A stretch of DNA of 37,525 bases from an uncultured Anaerolineales bacterium (GTDB taxonomy: Bacteria; Chloroflexota; Anaerolineae; UBA4142). The notes under the pieces are model-generated. The model searched no databases and was not told where the DNA came from. It saw nothing but the letters and a program-made list of their open reading frames with translations. The stretch covers positions 1 through 37,525 of the forward strand of contig CAIKBD010000278.1 of assembly GCA_903825565.1 (NCBI GenBank). The letters are read 5' to 3'. How positions within the stretch are numbered: the stretch's first letter is position 1; every line of letters starts with the position of its first letter. Positions 23,932 to 30,940 of the stretch are shown here, piece after piece. Both the position numbers and the translations under genes were made by a program.

Positions 23932-24270
23932 CTAGAATATATCTGGCGCATGTTCCTCCACTCGCCCAGTGCTTTGGGCGGGTTGCTCAGTGCTTTGGGC
24001 AGGTAACAAATGCCGTAATTCCCAAACCTGGATCGGTTTGGGCTTGTCGTTCAGTGCGATTTCGCGCGCCACTTGCTCGGTCGTCGGAATGACCCGATAG
24101 ATCGACGCGCCACCGAACCACTGCGTTACCAGCGAGCCGTCAGATTGCGGAATATCAATCCGCCCCACGACGGAGCCAAAATGATTTTCCTCCGTGATCC
24201 GCCCTGCCAAGCGGATGTGTCCCATCAATTCAACGACTGCCCACGTTTCGATGTGGGTTTGCTCTGCCAT
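23932..24270 (-). CDS. Phage/plasmid-type hypothetical protein
   Basis: The start is MAEQTHIETWAVVELMGHIRLAGRITEE, with GGAG upstream. The 112-residue protein belongs to a type often seen in phages and plasmids, with the WAVVELMGHxRLAGRI opening followed by a beta-barrel-like region. Its molecular role is unknown. The C-terminus carries a 21-base in-frame duplication coding PAQSTEQPAQSTGR. Confidence 0.75.
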   Translation of the reverse strand: MAEQTHIETWAVVELMGHIRLAGRITEENHFGSVVGRIDIPQSDGSLVTQWFGGASIYRVIPTTEQVAREIALNDKPKPIQVWELRHLLPAQSTEQPAQSTGRVEEHAPDIF

Positions 24271-24344
24271 AATCCATCTCCTTCGTGCCAAGCCGTGTCA
24301 CCAACCGTGCCAACGGCATATTATATTTGTGAAAATAATCGCAA

Positions 24345-24372
24345 CCGGCGCGTACCGGCGCGTACCGGCGCG
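24345..24372. repeat. Tandem 10-bp iterons CCGGCGCGTA
   Basis: CCGGCGCGTA is repeated 2.8 times in a row, directly before a T7 tract. It sits in a 263-base gene-free gap between 24270 and 24535. Confidence 0.85.
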
Positions 24373-24462
24373 GATTTTTTTGGTCTTTTTTTCAGAAAAC
24401 CCCACAAATACCGAGGCAATATGCATGTGGAGGCAAAAAAAATCTGAAAACCCGCGCCGGTT
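24365..24462. repeat. Long imperfect inverted repeat with A/T tracts
   Basis: CCGGCGCGGATTTTTTTGG at the left can pair with CAAAAAAAATCTGAAAACCCGCGCCGG at the right. A second T7 tract and near-copies of TCAGAAAACC/TCTGAAAACC lie inside. Iterons beside A/T-rich tracts resemble a replication or transfer origin, but I see no initiator gene, so this is only a candidate. Confidence 0.55.
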
Positions 24463-24534
24463 ATGAAAAACAGAGCAATGCCCTGCTCTGACCGTGTTGC
24501 TCAACCGATTTCACACGCATCCACGTGCATCGGG

Positions 24535-24810
24535 TCAACTCGGCGGGCACCACTCAAGCATATCCGCCGAGAAGTACGCGCCATACGCATCATGACTTTC
24601 GACCGCCCAACACAGCCAGGTGTCACCCCGTTGAAAGACGGCTTGGGCTTCGTTGCCGATGCGAACAATATCACCAATGGCTGGAAACCCCCAGCCCTGG
24701 GCACGATGGAACGTGTTGCCGTTCAAACTCGTTCTAACCACGCGATAGGTTTTACCTCTAACCAGCACAACTAGGTCAGAGACCTTTGCTCCAAATACTG
24801 GTGCACTCAT
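24535..24810 (-). CDS. Small hypothetical protein (91 aa)
   Basis: The 91-residue protein is rich in beta strands (KVSDLVVLVRGKTYRVVRTS, GDIVRIGNEAQAVFQ), like many small SH3-like phage accessory proteins. It has a WLCW motif. GGGAGG precedes the ATG by about 8 bases. Family not recognised. Confidence 0.6.
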   Translation of the reverse strand: MSAPVFGAKVSDLVVLVRGKTYRVVRTSLNGNTFHRAQGWGFPAIGDIVRIGNEAQAVFQRGDTWLCWAVESHDAYGAYFSADMLEWCPPS

Positions 24811-24832
24811 AAACGCTGACCTCCCTCTTTTC

Positions 24833-25051
24833 TCACCGTGTGACGACGCACAATATTCTTACGTCGTGGCGGTGTAAACACTGCCAGTCTGCCGCGTTGA
24901 TCCGCCGCGTAGCCGGACTAGCCGACTCGCGGACTGTGACGATACCTCTGAACGAATCCACGCTCACCACCACTCCCGTGATTGGAGCGTTGGTCTGGGG
25001 ATCGCGCCACACGACCCGCTGATTTTCGTAGCAACCTTTTGCGTTCACCAT
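24833..25051 (-). CDS. Small hypothetical protein (72 aa)
   Basis: The start is at MVNAKGCYENQRVVWRDPQT, because AAAGGAGAGG lies directly upstream; the track's 170-residue version is longer than the real gene. The product is a beta-rich SH3-like small protein (ITGVVVSVDSFRGIVTVRE). It overlaps the end of the 59-residue gene by 7 bases, suggesting translational coupling. Confidence 0.65.
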   Translation of the reverse strand: MVNAKGCYENQRVVWRDPQTNAPITGVVVSVDSFRGIVTVRESASPATRRINAADWQCLHRHDVRILCVVTR

Positions 25052-25224
25052 CCTCTCCTTTCTTCTTCGTCTTTTGTCTCCACGAACAACATGCGATTCA
25101 TTTGCCGGGCGCGTTCGAGTTGGCGATAGAACTCGTCCAAGTTGCCGCGCTCGGTGGCTTGCATGGCAAGGTCGTGCGCCTCGCACCACCATTGATACAG
25201 TTCGGCTCGGCTGGGTTTGAGCAC
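25045..25224 (-). CDS. Very small GTG-start protein (59 aa), not in ORF track
   Basis: Translation of the minus strand gives VLKPSRAELYQWWCEAHDLAMQATERGNLDEFYRQLERARQMNRM and ends ERRGW with a stop overlapping the next gene's start. It is strongly helical and amphipathic. An in-frame stop lies shortly upstream of the GTG, so the gene cannot be much longer. It fills an otherwise empty 200-base gap and shows normal codon choice. No strong ribosome site is seen. Function unknown. Confidence 0.6.
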   Translation of the reverse strand: MLKPSRAELYQWWCEAHDLAMQATERGNLDEFYRQLERARQMNRMLFVETKDEEERRGW

Positions 25225-25263
25225 AATGGGTCTCTTTTTTACGATGACTCATTAGCATCATGA

Positions 25264-25773
25264 CTAGAACAACGCAATCTGCCGTTGAATCCGCAAATGC
25301 GTTTCGATTTCGACGTGTGGCACGCCACCGGTCGCGGCGCGCCAAAAAAAATCAAGGTCAACGTACTGAGAAAGCAATTCGCGGTCAGTAGCATTTACGC
25401 GCCGTTCAAAAAACAACTCGCCTTTGGTTTTGGTTGTGCGTTCATTTTCCGCAAGCATCAAGTCCTTGCGCTGGGCATTGGTTCGGCGCGCAAGTGTGAC
25501 CAAACGGCGCAAGCGGCGCGGCAACAACCTTTTTAGTTCGTCGCGTGCAACCTTGGCGCGCGCCGCTTTGGTTTTCAACGAGTTTGACCACACGAGAATA
25601 AGGTACGGGTCAGTCGGACACCCGTCCCACGCCGGCACAATCTCCGTGAATTTGCCCAACTTTCTTTCACCCCATCCCAGGTTTGTCAGGACGCCGACTA
25701 CATCGCCGATGATGTATGATTCGGTCATCCCGTTAATGCCTGGGTCGTGCTCAAACACCGCGACAACAGTCAT
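25264..25773 (-). CDS. Hypothetical protein, intact copy of a duplicated gene
   Basis: The start is MTVVAVFEHDPGINGMTESYIIGDVV, with AAAGG upstream. The 169-residue product is a mixed alpha/beta N-terminal domain with a basic middle (RRLRRLVTLARRTNAQRK). Its first 35 codons are duplicated almost exactly at 26.56-26.66 kb. Family not recognised. Confidence 0.65.
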   Translation of the reverse strand: MTVVAVFEHDPGINGMTESYIIGDVVGVLTNLGWGERKLGKFTEIVPAWDGCPTDPYLILVWSNSLKTKAARAKVARDELKRLLPRRLRRLVTLARRTNAQRKDLMLAENERTTKTKGELFFERRVNATDRELLSQYVDLDFFWRAATGGVPHVEIETHLRIQRQIALF

Positions 25774-25787
25774 AATCAAAATAACCT

Positions 25788-25991
25788 TTATTCTCCACGA
25801 ACAGGTTCGACGGCTACCCAGCCTTCGCCACCGCAAGTTGAGCAGGACTCGCCATCACATTCAGGGCAGGACATAGTACCACCCTCGGGGTCGTCAACCC
25901 ACCCGCGACCGTCACACTCATCGCAGTCGGGGAACTCCATTTTCTTGCCGTGACAATTTGGACATTCAACCCATTTGTTTTCGTCTGACAT
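25788..25991 (-). CDS. DnaJ-type zinc-finger protein (67 aa)
   Basis: The product consists mostly of CxxCxGxG-like repeats: CPNCHGKK, CDECDGRGW, CPECDGE and CSTCGGEGW. This is the pattern of the DnaJ central zinc-binding region, without J or substrate-binding domains. AAAGG precedes the ATG. It probably acts as a structural or nucleic-acid-binding zinc protein; no chaperone activity can be claimed. Confidence 0.75.
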   Translation of the reverse strand: MSDENKWVECPNCHGKKMEFPDCDECDGRGWVDDPEGGTMSCPECDGESCSTCGGEGWVAVEPVRGE

Positions 25992-26049
25992 ATTTTACCT
26001 TTCTTTCGGCTGGAAGGCGCCGAACGGCGAGCGTTAACTGCGCCGCGCA

Positions 26050-26253
26050 CTAATTACCGTCCGATTCAACCGCCGCCTGCGCGGCGTCCGTTGCACGCAA
26101 TGTTGGAGCGCAATTCGGGCAGTAGTCTTTACCACTGCGGAACACCCAACCATTTTTACGCGCTTCTCTACGTGCTTGCTCCGACGTGTGACTAGCAAAG
26201 CCCATATCGCCACACTCATCACATTTGACCCAAACATCCTTTTGAATACTCAT
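26050..26253 (-). CDS. Small zinc-binding hypothetical protein (67 aa)
   Basis: The product contains KCDECGDMGFASHTSEQARREARKNGW followed by YCPNCAP, two Cys pairs that could bind one zinc. GGAG lies 9 bases before the ATG. This arrangement is common in small phage proteins. Confidence 0.68.
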   Translation of the reverse strand: MSIQKDVWVKCDECGDMGFASHTSEQARREARKNGWVFRSGKDYCPNCAPTLRATDAAQAAVESDGN

Positions 26254-26329
26254 TGTCGCTCCAAGGCTCGCGTTAGGCGCAAGGGCGGTAGAACTTTGGC
26301 AGTAATGAGCCGCCCTTGTCGCCGCATTG

Positions 26330-26521
26330 TTAGACCGCGTGCCGTTCGCTGAAAGTTTCCATCCAAAATAACAGAATCTTGCGAGCCTGTTCTTGCGATA
26401 ATTCAGGAAAGTCGCGGAGCAAATACGGACGCGCTCCGAACATATTCGTTACGCCACTCTCGCGTAACTCATCAAGATATTCGAGATGCTCATCTGTTAC
26501 AAATTCAGGACGTTCTGACAT
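26330..26521 (-). CDS. Phage-type small hypothetical protein (63 aa)
   Basis: MSERPEFVTDEHLEYLDELRESGVTNMFGARPYLLRDFPELSQEQARKIL is a helical small protein of a type frequent in phages, where the core FVTDEHLEYLDELRESGxTNMFGA is conserved. AAAGG precedes the ATG. Role unknown. Confidence 0.75.
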   Translation of the reverse strand: MSERPEFVTDEHLEYLDELRESGVTNMFGARPYLLRDFPELSQEQARKILLFWMETFSERHAV

Positions 26522-26536
26522 GGGAAACCTTTCTGC

Positions 26537-26662
26537 TCACAACGAGCGGTATAACTTCTTTTCACCCAGGTTTGTCAGGACGCCGACTACATCGCCGATG
26601 ATGTATGATTCGGTCATCCCGTTAATGCCTGGGACGTGCTCAAACACTGCGACAACAGTCAT
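26537..26662 (-). pseudogene. Truncated duplicate of the 25773 gene
   Basis: This 41-residue frame begins MTVVAVFEHVPGINGMTESYIIGDVVGVLTNLG, nearly identical to the start of the 25773 gene, then diverges to EKKLYRSL and stops. DNA identity covers the upstream AAAGGTTATTTTGATT leader as well, so the ribosome site was copied. It overlaps the 3' end of the 27188 gene by 23 bases. It is either a remnant or a still-translated short paralog. Confidence 0.8.
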
Positions 26663-27188
26663 AATCAAATAACCTTTCTTGACGTGGTAGTGTGTGATAC
26701 ACGCCGCGCTCAATTACTGTTACCGTGTTGGTGTCGTCGGTCGCCATTGATACGACTTTTCCATCGCGCGCAATGCACTCATGGATAAAACCCAACTGCG
26801 TGTCACGGTATTTGCCGTCGCTTCGGAACGGCGTTCGATCTGTTTCGATAACCGTGAGCGTCCAACACTTGAGTAAATAGCAATACTCGCCGGTTTGGTC
26901 TGCCGCTGGGTGAGCGGCTCCGATCCGATTCGCGCAAAATTCGTTGTTGCAAGTGCAATCGGTTTGTGGCGATACGTCCACTACAACGTTCTTGCGCGGA
27001 GCACTATAATACGTGGCAAACACGGCAACCACGTCTCCAACGTGAACGATGTCGGCGACGGTTTGCGCGACTTCCTGATAGTACGCGTTGCCATCGGCTC
27101 CGAAAACTACTCCATCCTGCTCGATGCGGATTGGTTGGATTGGCAGATAGTCGTCCGGGTCAAGGCAACGGATAAAACTATTTGGCAT
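26640..27188 (-). CDS. Hypothetical protein with Cys cluster (182 aa)
   Basis: The product starts MPNSFIRCLDPDDYLPIQPIRIEQDG and has a predicted beta-rich body. A Cys-rich segment, DCTCNNEFCANRIG, is followed by CYLLKC. AGAGG lies upstream of the ATG. The stop is inside the duplicated fragment. Family not recognised. Confidence 0.65.
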   Translation of the reverse strand: MPNSFIRCLDPDDYLPIQPIRIEQDGVVFGADGNAYYQEVAQTVADIVHVGDVVAVFATYYSAPRKNVVVDVSPQTDCTCNNEFCANRIGAAHPAADQTGEYCYLLKCWTLTVIETDRTPFRSDGKYRDTQLGFIHECIARDGKVVSMATDDTNTVTVIERGVYHTLPRQERLFDYDCCRSV

Positions 27189-27197
27189 GTTGTGCCT

Positions 27198-28070
27198 CTA
27201 CGCTATGGGTTGGAGTCTTGGAAATTCTGTCCACGCCTTGCCATCAAGCAGTGGAATATCGTGCTCGTTTTGTGGTGATGCGATAAGCCGATCTGGTTCG
27301 CCGGGCATGGGCATCCACCTGCCCCACTGCTTGAAGAAGAATGGCACTTGCGACTTGAGACAATCATCGCGGAGCGACCGCGCCCAGTCTGGACGCATCG
27401 GGCGGGCGTTGGGTCCCGATTCGCCGCCGGCGATGACCCAGTGAATCAAACCAGACGCGATCCACGTCTTTGGGTGGGTGTATTGCATCCACACATCCAG
27501 ATTCACATTGTCCAAAAGCGGCTCGCAACTCACAAATCGCACCGCCGCCGGAATTTGCAATAACAGCGGGATACGCCGCTCCGCCGCTTTTTGGTGCTCA
27601 ACGCTGACGCCAAACCAGACATTCGGCAGGGGCAAGCCGATAAACCCACCGCCAAACGAAATTCCCGGCGTTTGGGTCAATGCCCAATTGCGCTCAAAGA
27701 ATTTCAGAGCGCGCTCTGGTCGCTTGGTCAAAATTTGGAACGTGTGCTGTGGCGCATCGCGCATCACCTCGAACAACCGATAGATAATCCAATCCGAAAC
27801 CTGGGGATGAAATAGATCGCTCATCGAATTGACAAATATCATGCGCGGCTTTTTCCACCGCAACGGTTGGTCAAACCGCTCTGGGTGCAAGCGCACATTG
27901 TATTTCGCGTTCGATGCAGACCATTCGCGCCACGCCTGACCCGCCGCGCCGCGAAGCCGTTTATCCGTGCGCTCGGCGTAGCAGTGCGTGCAACCGGCAG
28001 ATATTTTAGAACAACCAGTCACCGGGTTCCAAGTCGCATCCGTCCACGCAATTTTAGATTTGTCTCCCAT
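27198..28070 (-). CDS. DUF5131 / phage Gp37-Gp68 family protein
   Basis: The 290-residue protein opens with IAWTDATWNPVTGCSKISAGCTHCYAE, the hallmark of the DUF5131 (Gp37/Gp68) family. The C-x5-8-C-x2-C cysteines resemble a radical-SAM-like iron-sulfur site. MIFVNSMSDLFH, ILTKRPERALKF, WFGVSVEHQKAAERR, RFVSCEPLL and WVIAGGESG are all typical. Family members are common on phages and integrative elements; the reaction is not established. GGAGG precedes the ATG. It lies downstream of the HerA-like gene. Confidence 0.9.
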   Translation of the reverse strand: MGDKSKIAWTDATWNPVTGCSKISAGCTHCYAERTDKRLRGAAGQAWREWSASNAKYNVRLHPERFDQPLRWKKPRMIFVNSMSDLFHPQVSDWIIYRLFEVMRDAPQHTFQILTKRPERALKFFERNWALTQTPGISFGGGFIGLPLPNVWFGVSVEHQKAAERRIPLLLQIPAAVRFVSCEPLLDNVNLDVWMQYTHPKTWIASGLIHWVIAGGESGPNARPMRPDWARSLRDDCLKSQVPFFFKQWGRWMPMPGEPDRLIASPQNEHDIPLLDGKAWTEFPRLQPIA

Positions 28071-28145
28071 TGGTGTATCCTCCTTTGCCGTTTCGGATTT
28101 GCTCTGTCGTGAGCAGAAAGGACATATTGTTGCGCGCCATCGGAC

Positions 28146-29609
28146 TTACCTCAACAAATCCGGGTTGAACCGAATCATCCCACTCGCACGCACAATCAAG
28201 CGTCGTTTCGCAAGCCGTGCCAGCGCGCCACCGAACGCGCCGCCATTCGCAGAGTAGCGCGATTCGACCGCTAGTTGTTCCACACGCACGCCGCTTGGAA
28301 ACATCGGATACAAGTCGCCTAACGTTTCCAAAATTTTCTTTTCGGTCTTGTCGAGTTTTTCGCTCGCTTTTTGCACTAACGCGGTAACGCGATTCGCCGA
28401 TGCCATGTGGCTCGGCAACGATGCGGATTCCGCCGCCGATTCGCCGCCAAGCGCAGTTTTGATTTGCTCATTGATTGCCGCCAGCGCGCCAGTGAGTTTG
28501 GCGATTTGCGCGTCGCGTTCGTTCACGGCGAGTGCAATTTGTTGTTGCACATCTTCATCGGTGATCGTGTCCGCTTGTTGCGTCTCGAGCGCAGTACGCA
28601 ATTCGTCATTCTCTTTTTGCAACCGCTCGGCGCGTTCCACGATTGCCGCTTCGACGCGCGAAGATTTGGTCAATTGCGTTTTAGCCGGTATGAATTTGGC
28701 GAACGCTTTTTGCAACGAGTCCGTGTCAACGGCTTGGGCGATGTTGCCCGTCGCCGTGAACGCATCCTCGTCCGCTTCTGGGTCATAGTGAAAGGTTTCG
28801 CGGCGGTGAAACTGCACACAGTCGAACGTCTTCAACCAGGCGGGGGAGAGCACCAAACCAGTCCCGTCGGCGAGCGCGGGCAACCTGCCAATGAAGGTGT
28901 TCACCAAATCGCTCTCCGCACCTTGCGCGTCAAGCCAATCCCGCGCCGCGTCAATACTGCCCGGGTCGGTTAAGCGCATCACGATGAGCGCGTTGACCTG
29001 GGACAACGCATCCTTGTTGATCATCTGCGGGCGTTGCGCGATCAACGTCATACCGATGCCCTTATTGCGTCCAATGCGAATGAGTTTGTCCATCGCACCG
29101 TACACGCCGGCAACGGATTCCATCACCCGTTGCGGAACGAACTCAGGCGCTTCCTCGATGACGAGATGCACTGGCGCATGATTGATTTCAAACAATGTAT
29201 TACCAAAATCCGCGACGACTTGCCGCCAATGCGACTTGCTTCGCATTTGCGACAGGTCAATCACAGTCGGAACACGCATCTCGGCGACGTACCGCGCAAT
29301 CGCACCGCCCATTTCCGGCGTGAGTTCGATTTGCCCGCGTTGCCCGCCGATGACGGCAATCGGCAACCCTTTGCCTTTGCCGTCTGCGCTGATGCCCAAA
29401 TCCCACCAACGCCCAACCGGATCGAAGATGACTACGGGCACGCCCTGGCGAATGAACTGCTCGACGAGGACCGCCGAGTTGTGGGTCTTGCCAGAACCCG
29501 AAATCCCGACGACGCCCAGTTTTTTCGTCGCGGCACGCGCCAGCGAAATTTCAAATTGCTTGTCGTTGAGTACACTTCTCCCAAGGGTTAGCACTTTTGT
29601 TTGAACCAT
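28146..29609 (-). CDS. HerA/FtsK-like DNA-translocase ATPase
   Basis: The 487-residue product has Walker A GISGSGKTH, Walker B VHLVIEEAPEFVP and a downstream IGRNKGIGMTLIAQRPQMINKDALSQVNALIVMRL segment typical of HerA-type RecA-fold ATPases. A coiled-coil region follows (VERAERLQKENDELRTALETQQ) and a likely winged helix at the C-terminus. The ATG of MVQTKV at 29609 is chosen, with AGGAG upstream. HerA proteins usually pair with the NurA nuclease or a defence effector; none is nearby. Its neighbours are an OB-fold-like gene upstream and DUF5131 downstream. Confidence 0.88.
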   Translation of the reverse strand: MVQTKVLTLGRSVLNDKQFEISLARAATKKLGVVGISGSGKTHNSAVLVEQFIRQGVPVVIFDPVGRWWDLGISADGKGKGLPIAVIGGQRGQIELTPEMGGAIARYVAEMRVPTVIDLSQMRSKSHWRQVVADFGNTLFEINHAPVHLVIEEAPEFVPQRVMESVAGVYGAMDKLIRIGRNKGIGMTLIAQRPQMINKDALSQVNALIVMRLTDPGSIDAARDWLDAQGAESDLVNTFIGRLPALADGTGLVLSPAWLKTFDCVQFHRRETFHYDPEADEDAFTATGNIAQAVDTDSLQKAFAKFIPAKTQLTKSSRVEAAIVERAERLQKENDELRTALETQQADTITDEDVQQQIALAVNERDAQIAKLTGALAAINEQIKTALGGESAAESASLPSHMASANRVTALVQKASEKLDKTEKKILETLGDLYPMFPSGVRVEQLAVESRYSANGGAFGGALARLAKRRLIVRASGMIRFNPDLLR

Positions 29610-29627
29610 CACGATGCTCCTAAGATT

Positions 29628-29861
29628 TTATGCGGTTTGGGCAATTTCGAGCAGACACTCGACGCACAACGCCTCTAGTTCCAGGGCGTTGAATAGGGCG
29701 AGCGCTTTACGCTCGGGCGCGGTTTCCAGATACCGCTGTTGGGCACAGTACGTGGCAAACCACAGCGGGTTATTCAACGAAGCCGTGTGCGTCAGGTGCC
29801 ACAGACCGCCCGGATAAAGCCGGGCGGCTGTGGTTTGACGACTGGATACCAGTGCGCTCAT
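29628..29861 (-). CDS. Small hypothetical protein (77 aa)
   Basis: MSALVSSRQTTAARLYPGGLWHLTHTASLNNPLWFATYC is not a recognised family. The start overlaps the stop of the OB-fold-like gene (ATGA), so it is probably translated by coupling. The second half is helical with CVECLLEI. It lies between the OB-fold-like and HerA-like genes. Confidence 0.65.
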   Translation of the reverse strand: MSALVSSRQTTAARLYPGGLWHLTHTASLNNPLWFATYCAQQRYLETAPERKALALFNALELEALCVECLLEIAQTA

Positions 29862-30478
29862 GCGTCCTCTGCGGGTTCATCGTCCGAATCGTCGGCGTCG
29901 TCATCGCCGGCATTGTCGTCGTCGCCAGATTTCGCGCCGGCTGATTCTGTCAATGCGCTGGCAAGTTTGGCAATAATGGGATGCGCTTCCGCGTCAGCCG
30001 CGTTGGCAGTTGCTTGCGCTGGAGCCGCTGACTCGGCGCCCGGCTTGCCACCCTGGGTTCCGTTTGCAACATTCGCGTCCTCTACTTTGCCGATGACGTA
30101 AATCGGAAACATCATTTCGCCCGCCACTTCTTTCGGGCGCACCTCGAACACAATGCGCTTGCCCACGCACGAGTGCATATCATTTCCAAACAACTTGTTG
30201 AGTTTCCGGCGATTGGCGGTGATGGTCACCGGGAAACCTTGCGTCGCTTCTTTGAAAAACAGAACGGGCGTGGGCACATTCGCTTGAGCGCGTTTCATGT
30301 ACACCGGCAGGATGTCTACCCGCGCGACCGTGAGCGTGAACTTTTGGTGCGGCGTGATATATTCCCCGCACAAATATCTTTCAAAGTTGCTCCACTTGGG
30401 TTTGGCGGCATTGCCATTCCCGTTTCCGTTCCCTGCACGCGGCGTTCCTGGTTGGTTAGACATTGGTTGGTTAGACAT
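29858..30478 (-). CDS. Probable OB-fold, ssDNA-binding-like protein with acidic tail
   Basis: The start is MSNQPMSNQPGTPRAGNGNGNGN, with AAAGGAG upstream. The 206-residue product has a beta-rich core (YITPHQKFTLTVARVDILPVYM, then VTITANRRKLNKLFGNDMHSCVGKRIVFEVRPKEV). The LNKLFGxDxxxxVGKRI part resembles small phage single-strand-binding-type OB-fold proteins. The C-terminal tail GDDDNAGDDDADDSDDEPAEDA is strongly acidic, as in SSB-like proteins that recruit partners. The assignment is inferred from these features. A 15-base tandem duplication doubles the start codon region. Confidence 0.6.
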   Translation of the reverse strand: MSNQPMSNQPGTPRAGNGNGNGNAAKPKWSNFERYLCGEYITPHQKFTLTVARVDILPVYMKRAQANVPTPVLFFKEATQGFPVTITANRRKLNKLFGNDMHSCVGKRIVFEVRPKEVAGEMMFPIYVIGKVEDANVANGTQGGKPGAESAAPAQATANAADAEAHPIIAKLASALTESAGAKSGDDDNAGDDDADDSDDEPAEDA

Positions 30479-30480
30479 TG
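30451..30480. repeat. 15-bp tandem duplication across the start codon
   Basis: GTTGGTTAGACATTG is present twice in tandem, giving MSNQPMSNQP with two usable ATGs. It is a recent-looking slippage duplication. Confidence 0.85.
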
Positions 30481-30531
30481 GTCTTCTCCTTTCGGTTGAG
30501 ATGGGTGACGATGCGTTCGTCATCTGGGATG

Positions 30532-30560
30532 ACTGTCGCACTAATGAACTGAAGGGTCAA
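30532..30560 (-). promoter_or_regulatory. Element-type promoter for the OB-fold-like gene
   Basis: On the minus strand TTGACC, 17 bases, GACAGT, preceded by GC. It overlaps the 3' end of the 30939 gene. Confidence 0.45.
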
Positions 30561-30939
30561 GCCGTTTGGATTTAACTCGTTTGGTTGTGGAAGATAGAGC
30601 ATCCACGCGCGCACTCGCCTGACGCCGAATCGGTTTGGCGCATTTTCGGTGCATCATGTTATAGCCCCGTTTGGGTTTCGATGTGAGCGCGTTCGGTTCT
30701 GCATTGGCTTGCCGCAACCGCAAATTCTGCTTTTCCAAAAACGCGGCGATTTGTTCCGGCGTTGACTTGACCAGGCAATACGGATTCTCGGCGTGCGCCG
30801 GTTCGCACTCGGCGCAATACGCGTGCAAGGGCTTGCCGTTCCGCTTGACGCCGAGGGGACCGCGACACGCATAATTCTTTAGGTTGATGTTCGTGTTAAA
30901 GCCCCTGTACGTGGTGAGCCAGATTTTGGAATTTGCCAT
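30541..30939 (-). CDS. Small Cys-rich hypothetical protein (132 aa)
   Basis: The start is MANSKIWLTTYRGFNTNINLKNYACRGP, with AGGAGG upstream, which forms part of the preceding gene's last codons. Cysteines in ACRGP, YCAECEP and NPYC suggest a zinc knuckle. The C-terminal half is very basic (KPKRGYNMMHRKCAKPIRRQ), which fits nucleic-acid binding. Family not recognised. Confidence 0.65.
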   Translation of the reverse strand: MANSKIWLTTYRGFNTNINLKNYACRGPLGVKRNGKPLHAYCAECEPAHAENPYCLVKSTPEQIAAFLEKQNLRLRQANAEPNALTSKPKRGYNMMHRKCAKPIRRQASARVDALSSTTKRVKSKRLDPSVH

Positions 30940-30940
30940 T

